Both the position numbers and the translations under genes were made by a program. A stretch of DNA of 64,000 bases from VAZQ01 sp963835165 (GTDB taxonomy: Bacteria > Pseudomonadota > Alphaproteobacteria > Rhizobiales > Xanthobacteraceae): the NCBI GenBank assembly GCA_963835165.1, contig CAWIGD010000050.1, forward strand, positions 1 through 64,000. Direction: 5' to 3'. The notes under the pieces were generated by a model, which worked only from the letters and a program-made list of their open reading frames with translations, was not told the DNA's origin and did no database searches. Below are positions 1-8,213 of the stretch, piece after piece (position 1 is the stretch's first letter; each line of letters opens with the position of its first letter).

Positions 1-191
1 AACTGAGACACTATCCCAGCTTGCGCGACCGATGTGAGCTTTTGCCGGCGCGGGCCCTGCGTTTAAGACGCGAAATCAAGCCCTGGCAAAGCAGCTCGCC
101 ACTCCCCAATTTCAGCCGTATCACCGGCACCGATTTTGGCTCGCCGACGACTGAGAGACACCAGCGCTCCCGCCCCGGAAGGAGGAGCGCC

Positions 192-396
192 ATGCCCGAG
201 TTAGAATACTCCCGCAAACATGCCGTGATGTGCCTGCGTCTGGGCGGCAGAGTGCAGAGACCTGGCCGCAGGTGTTGCCACGCTGGAGCTGCGGGCGCGA
301 GTGCTGCGCATGGCCGACATGTGGGAGGATTTGGCGGATCAGCCGCCCAGCGAGAGCACGCCCGACGACGCGCAAGCCGACCCGGATCAGGATTAG
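192..396 (+). pseudogene. small hypothetical protein, frameshifted
   Basis: The ATG at 192 follows a strong ribosome site (GGAAGGAGGAG, about 178-188). The first 17 codons read MPELEYSRKHAVMCLRL. The frame must then change at the GGG run 242-244 (one extra G) to continue as AAECRDLAAGVATLELR and on to an acidic tail ending DPDQD, with TAG at 394-396. The joined product is about 67 residues, amphipathic and helical, and resembles short conserved hypothetical proteins I associate with Bradyrhizobium relatives. No function is known to me. The break is either a real mutation or a base-call error. Confidence 0.6.
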
Positions 397-423
397 ACGC
401 GGGCGCGGAAGAATGGCGGTCGG

Positions 424-592
424 GATCATGATCTTGTCCGAAAAGTCTGCAACTTTTCGAGATCACGCTTCGGTATTGAACGGTCGCATGATGTTGTCCG
501 AAAAAAGTCTGCAACTTTTCGGGATCATGCTCCGGTATTGATGCGGTCGCATGATCTGATCCGAAAAGTCTGCAACTTTTCGGGATCATGCT
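424..592. repeat. three tandem copies of a 43-bp palindromic repeat
   Basis: Three near-identical units lie at about 424-468, 487-530 and 550-592, period about 63 bp. Each has a core stem CCGAAAAG-TCTGCAA-CTTTTCGG and outer arms GCATGATC / GATCATGC. The spacer between units (CGGTATTGA..CGGTCGC) is also repeated. This is the type of extragenic palindrome common in Bradyrhizobium-like genomes. A worn relative lies at 4723-4761. Confidence 0.85.
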
Positions 593-598
593 TTCAAG

Positions 599-632
599 GA
601 AACCCCGCCGAGAGGCCACTCTCAGGCGGGGT
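599..632. terminator. strong GC hairpin, probable terminator
   Basis: AACCCCGCC plus GAGAG pairs with CTCTC plus GGCGGGGTT around a four-base loop (one bulged A). There is no T-run, so it may act as a bidirectional or RNA-stabilising hairpin. The remainder of the gap, 633-979, shows no gene I can support. Confidence 0.5.
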
Positions 633-979
633 TGGGACGATCACGGGCCCTTTAGTAACGGCACCCCGGATGTCTAATCTCCCATCATGGCACCCCAAGC
701 CACGCCGTCTGCCCAATATTGCACACCGCCTCACCGCGCCGAACGCGCGCGCATGGAATCGCGCGATCAGGGGTTCACGGGCGGCTCACGCATGCATTCA
801 TGTCAGCGTCAGGGCGGTTGGTTCGCGTCACCCGCAACCGCGAGTGCTCGCAGAAATCAGGCGGAAATCACGCAGGCATTCATAAAATGCAGCCGGGTGA
901 GCAATTTTGAACAGAGTTCGCGCCTGCTAGGGGCAGAGGCTGCATCGCCAAGGGGGCGTTGTCACGGAGGGTGGTGGCA

Positions 980-1240
980 ATGTCGGAGTTCGATCAGGTC
1001 CTGAAATACGCCGAAGAGGCTCTGTTCGGGGTCTCCCAATCCAAGACCGAGCGAGAGAAACAGCTTCTGCTCGAGCTTGCATGCACGTGGACCCGGGCCG
1101 CGGTCGCGAGCGAGCGCACCATGGCCGTCAACGGCAGTCCCGCGCAGGCCAGGCTGGTAAGCCGGCTGGGATGTCCGCCACCGCGTCGTCCGGGAAGATT
1201 GGGAGGCCTTGTGAGGAAACGACGCAAGACCGACGTTTGA
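980..1240 (+). CDS. small hypothetical protein, paralogue of 7682-7855
   Basis: Start ATG at 980 follows GGAGGGTGG. The 86-residue product begins MSEFDQVLKYAEEALFGVSQ and carries a LLLELACTWTRAAVASERT helix. Its first 45 residues match the protein at 7682-7855 (MSESDQFLRYAEETLLWV..LLLELAHTWTQAV), and both genes share the same leader GTCACGGAGGGTGG. The last 35 residues are arginine- and proline-rich and overlap the start of the broken Crp/Fnr gene, so the true C-terminus may have been lost to a frameshift. No known function. Confidence 0.6.
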   Translation: MSEFDQVLKYAEEALFGVSQSKTEREKQLLLELACTWTRAAVASERTMAVNGSPAQARLVSRLGCPPPRRPGRLGGLVRKRRKTDV

Positions 1241-1900
1241 TCCCAAAACATTTCTCGCCAAGGCGGGCGAGGGAAAGACGATATCCAGATATCGGAAGGA
1301 CGAGATCGTTTTCGCGCAGGGAGGGGTCGCAGACGCGGTCTTCTACATCCAGGAGGGCAAGGTCAAGCTCACCGTCGTTTCCAAGCAGGGTAAGGACGCG
1401 GTGATTGCAATCGTCGGACCGGGCGACTTTTTTGGCGAAGGATGCCTGAACGGCCATGCGCTGCGCATCGCAACGACGAGGGCGGTCGACGAATGCGTGA
1501 TTACGCGGTTAGAGAAGGAGGCCATGATCGCCGCCATTCACGACGAGCCGGAATTCTCCGAACTGTTCATGTCGCATCTGCTGACGCGGAACGGTCGGAT
1601 TGAAGAGGACTTGATCGATCAATTGTTCAATTCGAGCGAAAAGCGACTGGCCCGGCTTCTTCTTCTCCTGGCAAATTTCGGCAAGGAAGGCAGTCCGCAG
1701 CCGATCGTTGGAAAGTTCAGTCAGGAAATGCTGGCGGAGATGATCGGCACAACGCGATCACGGGTAAGTTTTTTCATGAACCGATTCCGGACATGGGATT
1801 TATCGATTACAACGGCCGCATCGAGGTCCGCAGCTCATTGCTGACCGTGATCCTCCAGGATCAACCGCAGCCGCAACCTAGCTCTTCCACGCCGATCTGA
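1211..1900 (+). pseudogene. Crp/Fnr-family regulator, two frameshifts
   Basis: The product is a cyclic-nucleotide-binding-fold regulator. In-frame from about 1236 to 1790: FDPKTFLAK, the cNMP beta-roll (VFYIQEGKVKLTVVSKQGK, GPGDFFGEGCL), a dimer helix, and the helix-turn-helix SQEMLAEMIGTTRSRVSFFM. After NRFR the frame shifts near 1790 (one base missing) and continues GFIDYNGRIEVRSSLLTVIL to TGA at 1898. The probable start GTG 1211 (VRKRRKTD) is one base out of frame with FDPKTF. Intact relatives are about 230 residues. A full-length product would suit a TGTGA-N6-TCACA type site, four of which occur at 19-24 kb, but that link is inference. Confidence 0.75.
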
Positions 1901-2286
1901 AGTTCGCTGAGTAGGTGGGGCGCCGTCGAACGCCGAGCGTTACGCATTCATGCGCGCTTGCTCGCTCTGCCGCTGGTGGTCCCGGGCCCGAAACGTGAGA
2001 TCAGATGAGGATGCTCGCGGCCGCCAGCACGATCCCCCGTGACCAAGGCGGCCAAGCAGGAAAACAGCAACAGCTCGCTCAGGATTGTTGTCATATACCC
2101 CTGCGTCTGACCGGGCGGCGCCGATAGGCTGGCGGCACGCTAGGTCCCCGGCCGGGGTCGCGTCTGTCTCATATTGCTCACACCGCCGACGAAGGGCGCG
2201 GGGCGTCCCTTCGTCACGCGCTTGCGCCGCACCACGATTGGATGTGGAGGTCGCAGTCTCGCCGGACCGGCCGTTCGATCGCCCGC
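1901..2286. other. 386-bp non-coding stretch
   Basis: No supported gene, RNA or strong hairpin was seen between the Crp-like gene and the convergent gene at 2287. Confidence 0.5.
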
Positions 2287-2538
2287 CTAGCCGCCAAGAC
2301 TGTCCGGCTCCTTTATCTCGCGCGGATTGCCCAATGGGTCCGACGTGCGTGAATGCCGGTCATGCAAAAAGACCGCAAGTTGCGATCTGATCGCCTCGCC
2401 CTGACACGCCACCGCCTGCTTGAAGAGATGGTCCTGCACCTCTTGCGGCAAGGTGCTCCATGTCCGGATAACAGCCTCACCCAAGGCACGCGTAAGCTGC
2501 TCCACGGTCACGCTGGGGCTGGTATCGTTGGATGGCAT
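2287..2538 (-). CDS. small hypothetical protein (83 aa)
   Basis: Reads MPSNDTSPSVTVEQLTRALG, then AVIRTWSTLPQEVQDHLF and an acidic-basic tail. The W-S-x-LPxxVxxxLF motif recurs in the protein at 6331-6546 (QWSSLPDDVRKAILRQA), so the two probably belong to one helical family. No signal peptide, membrane span or known domain. Function unknown. Confidence 0.7.
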   Translation of the reverse strand: MPSNDTSPSVTVEQLTRALGEAVIRTWSTLPQEVQDHLFKQAVACQGEAIRSQLAVFLHDRHSRTSDPLGNPREIKEPDSLGG

Positions 2539-2620
2539 CCGAGCTACTCCCGCAATCGCAACCGATTCCCGGGACCAACCTTGTCATGGGCGTCGCATTC
2601 GAATGATGTCGCCCCAAGGG

Positions 2621-2848
2621 CTAGTGCCGTCCTTCAACATAATCGAGCGGGTGAGCGTCGCGGACCCTACCCTGCCACTGGTCCTGGCGACCAGCTGAAA
2701 CCCCCGCGGCCAGGCCCATCCCCGCCTTGATCGCGCCGACCACTTGCAGCGCGCCGGCGAGCGCCACCACGCCCAGGAAAGCCAACAAGCTCACGAGCGC
2801 CAAGCAGCCAAAAGGTACCGCAAGCGGCAGCAGCAGCACGAGGTTCAT
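2621..2848 (-). CDS. small membrane protein (75 aa)
   Basis: ATG at 2848 follows CGGAGACG. Two hydrophobic helices (about residues 3-22 and 22-48, including LLAFLGVVALAGALQVVG) are followed by a short hydrophilic tail RQDQWQGRVRDAHPLDYV. A small integral membrane protein is the most that can be said. Confidence 0.5.
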   Translation of the reverse strand: MNLVLLLPLAVPFGCLALVSLLAFLGVVALAGALQVVGAIKAGMGLAAGVSAGRQDQWQGRVRDAHPLDYVEGRH

Positions 2849-3135
2849 GGCACGTCTCCGGCAACCACAGCCCCGCTAAATCCTACTCCGATCCGACGGC
2901 CGGACAATCGGGTTGTCAGCGCCACAGGGAAATATAAATCAACAGCGGGAACCCACGCCCGCCGCCCTGGCGGCCAGCCGATCGAGCCAATGGAAAGCTT
3001 CTCGGCGCGGCGTCATCGGATTTGCAAGCTGTTCCGTTTGAACGTCTGTTTGCAGATGAAGCCGTGCGGCGCGCGGCAACATTGGCTTCTCGGCATTAGC
3101 GACTTCGCAAGGCGCTGCACGGGCGCACTTTGCAT
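2849..3135. other. non-coding stretch
   Basis: No supported gene on either strand; open frames here have atypical composition and no ribosome site. Confidence 0.45.
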
Positions 3136-3297
3136 TCAGGACTGCCCTGCCGGGCTTGGCTGTTGTCTGGTTTCCGCGCGATTGCAGCGCGTGCAATGGA
3201 AGACGAACAAGCCCGGGGTGCGCTCCCATCCGCGGAATTGTGCGGACGAGCTGCACCGGCCCACTGCACTGCCCGCAAGATGGAGTGTCGTCGTCAT
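3136..3297 (-). pseudogene. small zinc-ribbon protein, frameshifted
   Basis: From ATG 3297 the frame reads MTTTLH, must shift near 3280 to CGQCSGPVQLVRTIPRMGAH, and shift again at the G-run 3215-3218 (one extra base) to LFVFHCTRCNRAETRQQ, ending TGA at 3136. The paired CxxC motifs (CGQC and CTRC) form a typical small zinc ribbon of about 53 residues. The arrangement matches short conserved proteins known to me from rhizobia. Two shifts in 160 bp point to decay or sequence error. Confidence 0.55.
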
Positions 3298-3580
3298 CGG
3301 CCGACAGGCCTGAGAATGGACCGGATTGTTTTTGCTTTGCGGTTGCGCGAGGCCGTGGAGGAACTCGCCGAGCGCCTTTTCGCCCGCAAGTTTGGCCGCA
3401 AACTCCGTCTTGAAACCGCCGCCGTAGAGTTCGACTCCAAGCGGTCTTGACCGGCGCTGGATCTCCCACGTCCATACGGGCGGACGCCCGTTGGCTGTTG
3501 GTGACTACGAAGTAATCGTTTGGACGAGCAGGCGACAAGATCTGGGCCTACACAGGCTCGATGTCTCCGCCAATAAGAAA

Positions 3581-3608
3581 GGCCCCGGGAGGTCAAGAGC
3601 CCGGGGCC
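3581..3608. terminator. GC-rich hairpin
   Basis: GGCCCCGGG pairs with CCCGGGGCC across a ten-base loop. It lies about 140 bp beyond the stop of the carbonic anhydrase gene and could terminate leftward transcription. Confidence 0.5.
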
Positions 3609-3680
3609 TAGCGAGCCTCTCTGCCGGGAAATCAAGGCCTGCTGCGATCGATGATAATGCGATGCAGCAGATGTGCCCAA

Positions 3681-3721
3681 GCCTATAGAATGAGCTTCCG
3701 AGCCTATTGAATCAGCTTGGA
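3681..3721. repeat. two tandem ~20-bp repeats
   Basis: Units GCCTATAGAATGAGCTTCCGA and GCCTATTGAATCAGCTTGGA lie head to tail, followed by a partial third (GCCTATCG). They sit just past the carbonic anhydrase stop codon. Confidence 0.6.
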
Positions 3722-3748
3722 GCCTATCGCGGCGCCATTGATGGGGGG

Positions 3749-4465
3749 TTAGACCGTCATCACCTTGCCGGTCGCGATGTCGTAGACCGCACCGACGACC
3801 TTCAGCTTTCCGCCGGCGACGAGATCGGAAAGGATCGGCTTCGCGTTCAGGAGCGACTTGACGTTGAGCCGTACGTTCTCCGCGGTCGCCTCGGCGAGGA
3901 GATCGGCGGGATTTTTTGCCTGCGCCGCAACGACAGCGGGCCGGATCGCATTGATCAGGCTCGGCAGGTGACCGGGAAGAGTTGATCCATCCTTCACCAC
4001 CTTGATGGTCGCGTCGACGGCGCCGCAGCTGCTGTGGCCCAACACCATGATCAGCGGAACGCCGAGCACCATCGCGCCGTATTCGAGACTGGCGAGGCCA
4101 TCCTCATTGACGAAGTTGCCCGCGACGCGCACCACGAACAACTCGCCCGGGCCCTGATCGAAGGCAAGCTCGGGCGCAAGGCGGGAATCCGCGCAGCTCA
4201 CGATGCCGGCGAACGGATACTGCGCCTGCGCGCGGGCGACGCGTCCGACCGAGTAGTCCCGGCTGGTCGACGCATTGCCGGCGTAGCGGGCGTTGCCTTG
4301 CTGCAGGTGCGCGAGCGCCTCATCGGGGCTGATGGCGTTGGGCGCCGGCGCGGCCGATTGCGCCCAGGCCGGCAGCGACGGAAGCGCCGCAGCGGTGGCG
4401 GTGACCAATCCCGCCGTCAAGAGGCGACGCCGCGAAAGGCTTGCGAGATCGCATTGCGTGCACAT
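3749..4465 (-). CDS. exported beta-class carbonic anhydrase
   Basis: Interconverts CO2 and bicarbonate. The 238-residue product starts MCTQCDLASLSRRR; ATG 4465 is preceded by AAGGAGA. Residues 10-40 are a Tat-like signal (SRRRLLTAGLVTATAAALP, then AWAQ). The zinc ligands are the Cys of CADSR with its Asp-Arg dyad, and the His and Cys of GHSSCGA. Beta-carbonic anhydrases are mostly cytoplasmic, so a twin-arginine leader implies a periplasmic enzyme. It is monocistronic, with a hairpin downstream. The family call is firm; the export route is inferred from the leader. Confidence 0.92.
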   Translation of the reverse strand: MCTQCDLASLSRRRLLTAGLVTATAAALPSLPAWAQSAAPAPNAISPDEALAHLQQGNARYAGNASTSRDYSVGRVARAQAQYPFAGIVSCADSRLAPELAFDQGPGELFVVRVAGNFVNEDGLASLEYGAMVLGVPLIMVLGHSSCGAVDATIKVVKDGSTLPGHLPSLINAIRPAVVAAQAKNPADLLAEATAENVRLNVKSLLNAKPILSDLVAGGKLKVVGAVYDIATGKVMTV

Positions 4466-4773
4466 GAATGCATCGTCTCCTTGCTGCAAAGAACTCCTCG
4501 CCGCCCGCGCGCCGTACCGGGACGCAATAGCCAATCGGAATCCCCGGTGTCAATTCGCAGAACAGGGGTGCGCGACACCCAGATCGAAGGCGCCGCGCAG
4601 GACGATCCCGATCGCCTGTACCCGTTCAGCTAGATCGAACAGATCGATTGCAGGCCGTGGCGGGAAAGGAGCGCGAAGCCGTCTTCTGCCCGCTGCAGTT
4701 CGCGCCAACTATTGGCTTGGCGCATGAGCTGTTTTGAAAAGCCGCAAGCTTCGGGATCAGGCTTTGGCGCGTG
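4466..4773. other. 308-bp intergenic stretch
   Basis: Upstream region of the carbonic anhydrase gene. It holds a worn copy of the palindromic repeat at 4723-4761 and no gene. Confidence 0.5.
4723..4761. repeat. degenerate copy of the 43-bp palindrome
   Basis: ATGAGCTGTTTTGAAAAG and CGGGATCAGGC align with the intact units at 424-592, with about ten substitutions and a one-base gap. Confidence 0.5.
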
Positions 4774-5073
4774 TCATCCGGCTTGGCGCGAACCGCGGGT
4801 CACGCGGCGAGTGGGAGGCTCCCGCCACTTGCAGCCGTACGGCCAAGGTTCCTTTGGACAGGCGAAGCCCTGCGAACGCCCGGCATTGCTGCCCGTCTCC
4901 GGCCGCTCGGCCTTGGTCTCGAGCCTGCTGGCCTTCGTCGCGGGTTGGTCAGCCTTGGCGGCAGCCGCGGGCCGATCGGCTTTCTCTTCGGGCGTGGCGC
5001 GGGCGAGCCCCGTCACCACGGCCGCGCCGAGCGCCAATGCCACCGCGCCAGCCAATATCCTGGAAACAGACAT
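4774..5073 (-). CDS. small exported protein
   Basis: ATG 5073 follows GGAGAGGGTGGGTG. The 99-residue product has an N-terminal signal or anchor (SRILAGAVALALGAAVVTG), an Ala/Lys/Glu-rich linker, and a C-terminal CPKEPWPYGCKWREPP motif with two cysteines. The C-terminal motif recurs in small exported proteins of related bacteria. Probably periplasmic; function unknown. Confidence 0.7.
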   Translation of the reverse strand: MSVSRILAGAVALALGAAVVTGLARATPEEKADRPAAAAKADQPATKASRLETKAERPETGSNAGRSQGFACPKEPWPYGCKWREPPTRRVTRGSRQAG

Positions 5074-5396
5074 TTTCACCCACCCACCCTCTCCCGGTTC
5101 CCTGCCAGGAGGCTGCTGGGTCATTAGTCGTCGCGGCGCAGCAAAAGGTTCACACTGGCAACGACACCCCTATGCAGTTGAAAACACTATGTTATTTCGC
5201 CCATACCCGGAGACCTTCGTGGCGTTTACAGGGCAGCCGCGCGGGGCCGCGGGCGCCGGGTTAGCGATGGGTGGGCATGGCCGGGCGACCTCGCCACCAG
5301 AGTGAGCAGGAGCGACGGGATGGCCGCGCAGGAACCGGCAGCGTCGGGTTCGGGTTATGTCCGTGCGTCCCGACGCCGGTCCAAAGGGAGGCTGCG
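5074..5396. other. divergent promoter region
   Basis: This 323-bp gap separates two divergent genes. A GGAAC at 5331 is followed after 18 bp by GTT at 5354, one base longer than the usual EcfG spacing, so it is only a weak promoter candidate for the gene at 5397. Confidence 0.35.
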
Positions 5397-5642
5397 ATGG
5401 CCCGATGTGAAACGTGCGGAAACGATTACGACAAGGCGTTCCAGGTGAGCATGAACGGCGCCACCCACACCTTCGACAGTTTCGAATGCGCGATCCACGC
5501 GCTGGCGCCGACGTGCGAGAACTGCGGCATCCGCATCGTCGGTCACGGGCTGGAAAAGGACGGCACATTCTTCTGCTGCGAGCATTGCGCCGAAGTGGCC
5601 GGCGTCACCGGATTACGCGATCGCGTCGGCGCGGCGGCGTAA
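5397..5642 (+). CDS. small zinc-binding protein (metallothionein-like)
   Basis: ATG 5397 follows AAAGGGAGG. The 81-residue product is cysteine-rich, with CETCG at the start, CAIH in the middle, CENCG, and CCEHC near the end, plus the conserved THTFDSFECAIHALAP stretch. This layout matches the prokaryotic metallothionein / zinc-ribbon family common in alphaproteobacteria. It presumably binds Zn or another soft metal in the cytoplasm; there is no signal peptide. Confidence 0.8.
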   Translation: MARCETCGNDYDKAFQVSMNGATHTFDSFECAIHALAPTCENCGIRIVGHGLEKDGTFFCCEHCAEVAGVTGLRDRVGAAA

Positions 5643-5753
5643 CGCTCCGGTTCCTGCGGAACTATTATCGTTCACGCCAGGTTCAGTATGGCAGGCGCTG
5701 AATTGCGCCATGCCAACACATGATCACCTCATCGCTCTCCGGGAGAGAAATTT

Positions 5754-6188
5754 ATGCTGAAGAAAGCTTCGATCGCCGCCGCCGTCGCGGCGACACTTAT
5801 GATGCTCGCGCCCGTCTATGCTCAAGCGCCCATTGGCGGCGGTGGCGCCCCCGCGGCGGCGCCCGGTGGCGGTGGCGCTCCCGGTGGTGGCGGTGCTCCC
5901 GGTGGTGGCGGTGGTGGCGGCATGCGCGGCGGTGGTGGGGGCGGTGCTCCCATCAGTGGTGGTGGCGGCATGCGCAGCGGTGGTGGCGGCGGAAACAGGA
6001 ATGTCATCATCAACCGCAACGTCAATCGCAATTTCCAGGGCGGCGGTGGCGGACCGGTCGTCGGCCGGCGCTATCACGGCGGCACCTGGTACGGGACGGG
6101 ACGGCGCTTCTGGCGCGGGCAATGGTACGCCTACGGCGTCGGTCCGTGCTGGCTGTTGTCCCCGATCGGCTATGTCTGGATTTGCTGA
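5754..6188 (+). CDS. glycine-rich exported protein
   Basis: The 144-residue product has a signal peptide (MLKKASIAAAVAATLMMLAP..YAQA), a low-complexity Gly/Ala/Pro region of about 60 residues, an Asn-rich segment (NVIINRNVNRN), and a C-terminal Tyr/Trp/Arg-rich part (YHGGTWYGTGRRFWRGQWYA) ending in Cys. Gly-rich exported proteins of this kind are common in rhizobia. The repetitive GGTGGC DNA is also prone to slippage. Function unknown; a surface or envelope role is likely. Confidence 0.8.
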   Translation: MLKKASIAAAVAATLMMLAPVYAQAPIGGGGAPAAAPGGGGAPGGGGAPGGGGGGGMRGGGGGGAPISGGGGMRSGGGGGNRNVIINRNVNRNFQGGGGGPVVGRRYHGGTWYGTGRRFWRGQWYAYGVGPCWLLSPIGYVWIC

Positions 6189-6214
6189 GCGGCGTTACGC
6201 TGGCCAGATCACGC

Positions 6215-6243
6215 GGAAGGGGCCGGGATCACCGGCCCCTTCC
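6215..6243. terminator. bidirectional terminator between convergent genes
   Basis: GGAAGGGGCCGG and CCGGCCCCTTCC form a 12-bp stem with a five-base loop, between the stops of the genes at 6188 and 6331. Confidence 0.75.
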
Positions 6244-6330
6244 ATTTACGCATCCCAGATTGCGCGCTGCGCCCGTTTCTGCACGCGCCGCGTGGTTCGC
6301 GCGCAGCGAGACCCATGCGGCTTGGCGTGT

Positions 6331-6546
6331 TCAATCCGTGCGTACGCGACCAATAAGCGCCTGGATCTGCTCATGTAGGTCGGACACCAACGGCAGTCCG
6401 CCGACCGCATCCGCCTGTCGCAGGATGGCCTTGCGCACATCATCGGGCAGACTCGACCATTGCAGCACGACCGCCGCGCCAAGATATTGCAACGCGGTTT
6501 TGTCGCCCTCGTGCAGAGTGATGGTTTGCGCCTTCAAATCCGGCAT
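6331..6546 (-). CDS. small hypothetical protein (71 aa)
   Basis: Start MPDLKAQTITLHEGDKTALQ; ATG 6546 follows GCAGGAGC. It contains QWSSLPDDVRKAILRQADAVGG, related to the motif in the protein at 2287-2538. Soluble, helical, no recognisable domain. It shares a terminator with the converging gene at 5754. Confidence 0.65.
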   Translation of the reverse strand: MPDLKAQTITLHEGDKTALQYLGAAVVLQWSSLPDDVRKAILRQADAVGGLPLVSDLHEQIQALIGRVRTD

Positions 6547-6794
6547 GGGCTGCTCCTGCTTCGCGGCCAATCATATAGGGGACGCACGGACAAGCGAATG
6601 CGTTTCGCCGGGTTGAAACTCGGTACGCGCCGAGAGCAGGTGAGAAAGGTCTTGAGCGCGGAGGTCGAGCGCCTGCAAGATCAAGCAGCGTCGGCGTATC
6701 GCAACCGCTCGGATCAGCTTGCGGCAAACGACCGCGCCTCGAGCAAGCTCGCATCGATCCGCGTCCGGCCAGGCGTTAGCCCGAGCCGTGCTTT

Positions 6795-6968
6795 TCATCG
6801 CTGCGTGACGCGTGCGGATGCCTCTGTCTCGGCGTCCACCGCGTCGGCCTTGGCCTTGTAGTCGTGGTGGATCGCCAACAGCCGCCCCGACGCCTCCTCA
6901 TCCGATGCGATCAGGGCGAGGCGCAGGCAGATGTCGGCTTGGCGGCGCAGATACCCGGCACTCGGCAT
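6795..6968 (-). CDS. small hypothetical stress-type protein (57 aa)
   Basis: Reads MPSAGYLRRQADICLRLALI, then ASDEEASGRLLAIHHDYKAKADA. Short RRQAxxCLRLA proteins like this are frequent in Bradyrhizobium relatives. An EcfG-type promoter lies only 25 bp upstream of the ATG (6993-7017), so I infer expression under the general stress response. The divergent gene at 7110 has a matching promoter. Confidence 0.6.
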   Translation of the reverse strand: MPSAGYLRRQADICLRLALIASDEEASGRLLAIHHDYKAKADAVDAETEASARVTQR

Positions 6969-6992
6969 GCAAGAGCAACCCCAATGTCCCAC

Positions 6993-7017
6993 AACGCCAA
7001 ATCCTCGCGAGAGTTCC
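6993..7017 (-). promoter_or_regulatory. EcfG-type promoter
   Basis: On the minus strand GGAAC (7017-7013) is followed after 17 bp by GTT (6995-6993), in context GGCGTT. The alphaproteobacterial EcfG consensus is GGAAC-N16/17-CGTT. It directs leftward transcription into the gene starting at 6968. Confidence 0.65.
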
Positions 7018-7062
7018 GCACAAAAACGGCCACGTGACGTTTTTTTGACTGCCTCGGGCGGC

Positions 7063-7087
7063 GGAACCAAAGTTCCATCGCAGGGTT
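7063..7087 (+). promoter_or_regulatory. EcfG-type promoter
   Basis: GGAAC (7063-7067), 17-bp spacer, GTT (7085-7087). It lies 22 bp before the ATG at 7110, back to back with the leftward EcfG site at 6993-7017. Confidence 0.65.
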
Positions 7088-7109
7088 TTATTCGGCGACG
7101 GAGGCAACG

Positions 7110-7334
7110 ATGTCCCAAATAGACCCCTGGGAAAAGGCGGCGGATTGCGAGCGGGCAGTTCAAACCGCGGCAGACCCGCAGCAAAAAAAAATCCTAAAAA
7201 ACCTGCGCTATCTCTGGATCGCGCTGGCAAACGAAAGCGACTGCATGAGCGCTGACGAGTTCGCGCGCGAGATCGAGGTGATCGGCCGCCTGCACGTCGA
7301 GTTGGCGCTTGCGGAAAGCCCCTCACTCCACTAG
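7110..7334 (+). CDS. small hypothetical stress-type protein (74 aa)
   Basis: MSQIDPWEKAADCERAVQTA, then LRYLWIALANES and a helical tail. ATG 7110 follows GGAGGCAACG. The DPWEKAAxCERA..LRxxWIALANE pattern is a conserved small family in Bradyrhizobium relatives as far as I recall. The EcfG promoter immediately upstream suggests stress induction. Function unknown. Confidence 0.7.
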   Translation: MSQIDPWEKAADCERAVQTAADPQQKKILKNLRYLWIALANESDCMSADEFAREIEVIGRLHVELALAESPSLH

Positions 7335-7681
7335 CGGCGGGTCAACACGCGCTCGCGGCGTCGTCGAGAGGCCGGCTCACCGCGCGATTTCGTCAAACTG
7401 TTCAATTCTATACAGCCAGCATTTCGGCGGCGTCATAGGATCCACGCGCTCGCGTACCCGCATGTCGGGCCGGGCTGTGATCGATCAACTGGCTCCGCCC
7501 CGGCGGGGCTTTCTTTTTGCGCGGCAGGCTCCGCGGCCGCTGAAACTTGACGGGGCAGGACGCGCCTGAATTTTGAGGTGCACAATTCCGCTTCGAAGAC
7601 CTGAATGAGCAATTGGATACAGACCGCGGGCGTCCATGAGCGGAGGGTCCGCAGCCAGGGGGGTTGTCACGGAGGGTGGCA
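7335..7681. other. 347-bp non-coding stretch
   Basis: No gene seen. A small hairpin with a following T-rich run (7495-7516) is the only structure. Confidence 0.5.
7495..7516 (+). terminator. rho-independent terminator candidate
   Basis: GCCCC / GGGGC stem followed by TTTCTTTTTG. The nearest upstream gene ends at 7334, so it may end a long 3' region or an unrecognised small RNA. Confidence 0.5.
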
Positions 7682-7855
7682 ATGTCTGAGTCCGATCAGT
7701 TCCTTCGATACGCCGAAGAGACCCTGCTTTGGGTTGCTCAAGCCACGACCGATGCGGAGAAGCGCCTTCTGCTCGAGCTGGCGCACACATGGACCCAAGC
7801 GGTGGCAAGCGCGGAAGTTGGCAGCCGCACTCCGCCGGAGCGCAGGGCACCGTAG
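7682..7855 (+). CDS. small hypothetical protein, paralogue of 980-1240
   Basis: ATG 7682 follows CACGGAGGGTGG. The 57-residue product MSESDQFLRYAEETLLWVAQ..LLLELAHTWTQAV is clearly related to the protein at 980-1240, and the leader is nearly identical, indicating duplication of gene plus leader. No known function. Confidence 0.65.
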   Translation: MSESDQFLRYAEETLLWVAQATTDAEKRLLLELAHTWTQAVASAEVGSRTPPERRAP

Positions 7856-8213
7856 GGCCGTCGCAGGTGGCGGCCTCGTTGCCCGGTCATCCCATCGGTC
7901 ATAGCTCCCGGTCTTTACGGATGATCTCGAAAATACTTGCCGCAGTGGCAAACCACACCTTGCGCCGCGCCGAAAATGGCACGCGTGGCCTTGCGACTTC
8001 CGATCGAACCGACCTTACCAACGAAACCACCGCCCGCAGGATCATCGAGCTTGCGAAAGCCGGCAGCACGATCCGAGCCGGTTGTGCGGTGGCACGCTGC
8101 GGAGTTTCGGGAGCAGCGAGGATCAGGCGACGACCCCCGTTCCCGTCGTTGCCGGGAAGCGCTTGACGCGTTACGTTTCGAGTACAAAGAGCGGTCCGTA
8201 TGGAAGACCCACC
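7856..8213. other. 358-bp stretch, possible gene remnant
   Basis: Around 8010-8070 the plus strand reads LTNETTARRIIELAKAG, which resembles the start of short conserved proteins, but it loses sense soon after. I do not call a gene. Confidence 0.3.

Larger units (their letters stand above)
3298..3748. other. 451-bp intergenic stretch
   Basis: Contains the hairpin at 3581-3608 and the short tandem repeats at 3681-3721; no gene that I can support. Confidence 0.5.

Noticed and set aside
11..619. 202-codon minus-strand frame at the left end
   Set aside because: Runs through the palindromic repeats and over the frameshifted plus-strand gene that has a strong ribosome site; no family resemblance. 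A short part (11-191) remains unexplained.
5331..5356. GGAAC-N18-GTT as an EcfG promoter (also 5658-5683)
   Set aside because: Spacer of 18 bp is longer than the 16-17 bp of the consensus, so not counted with the four good sites.
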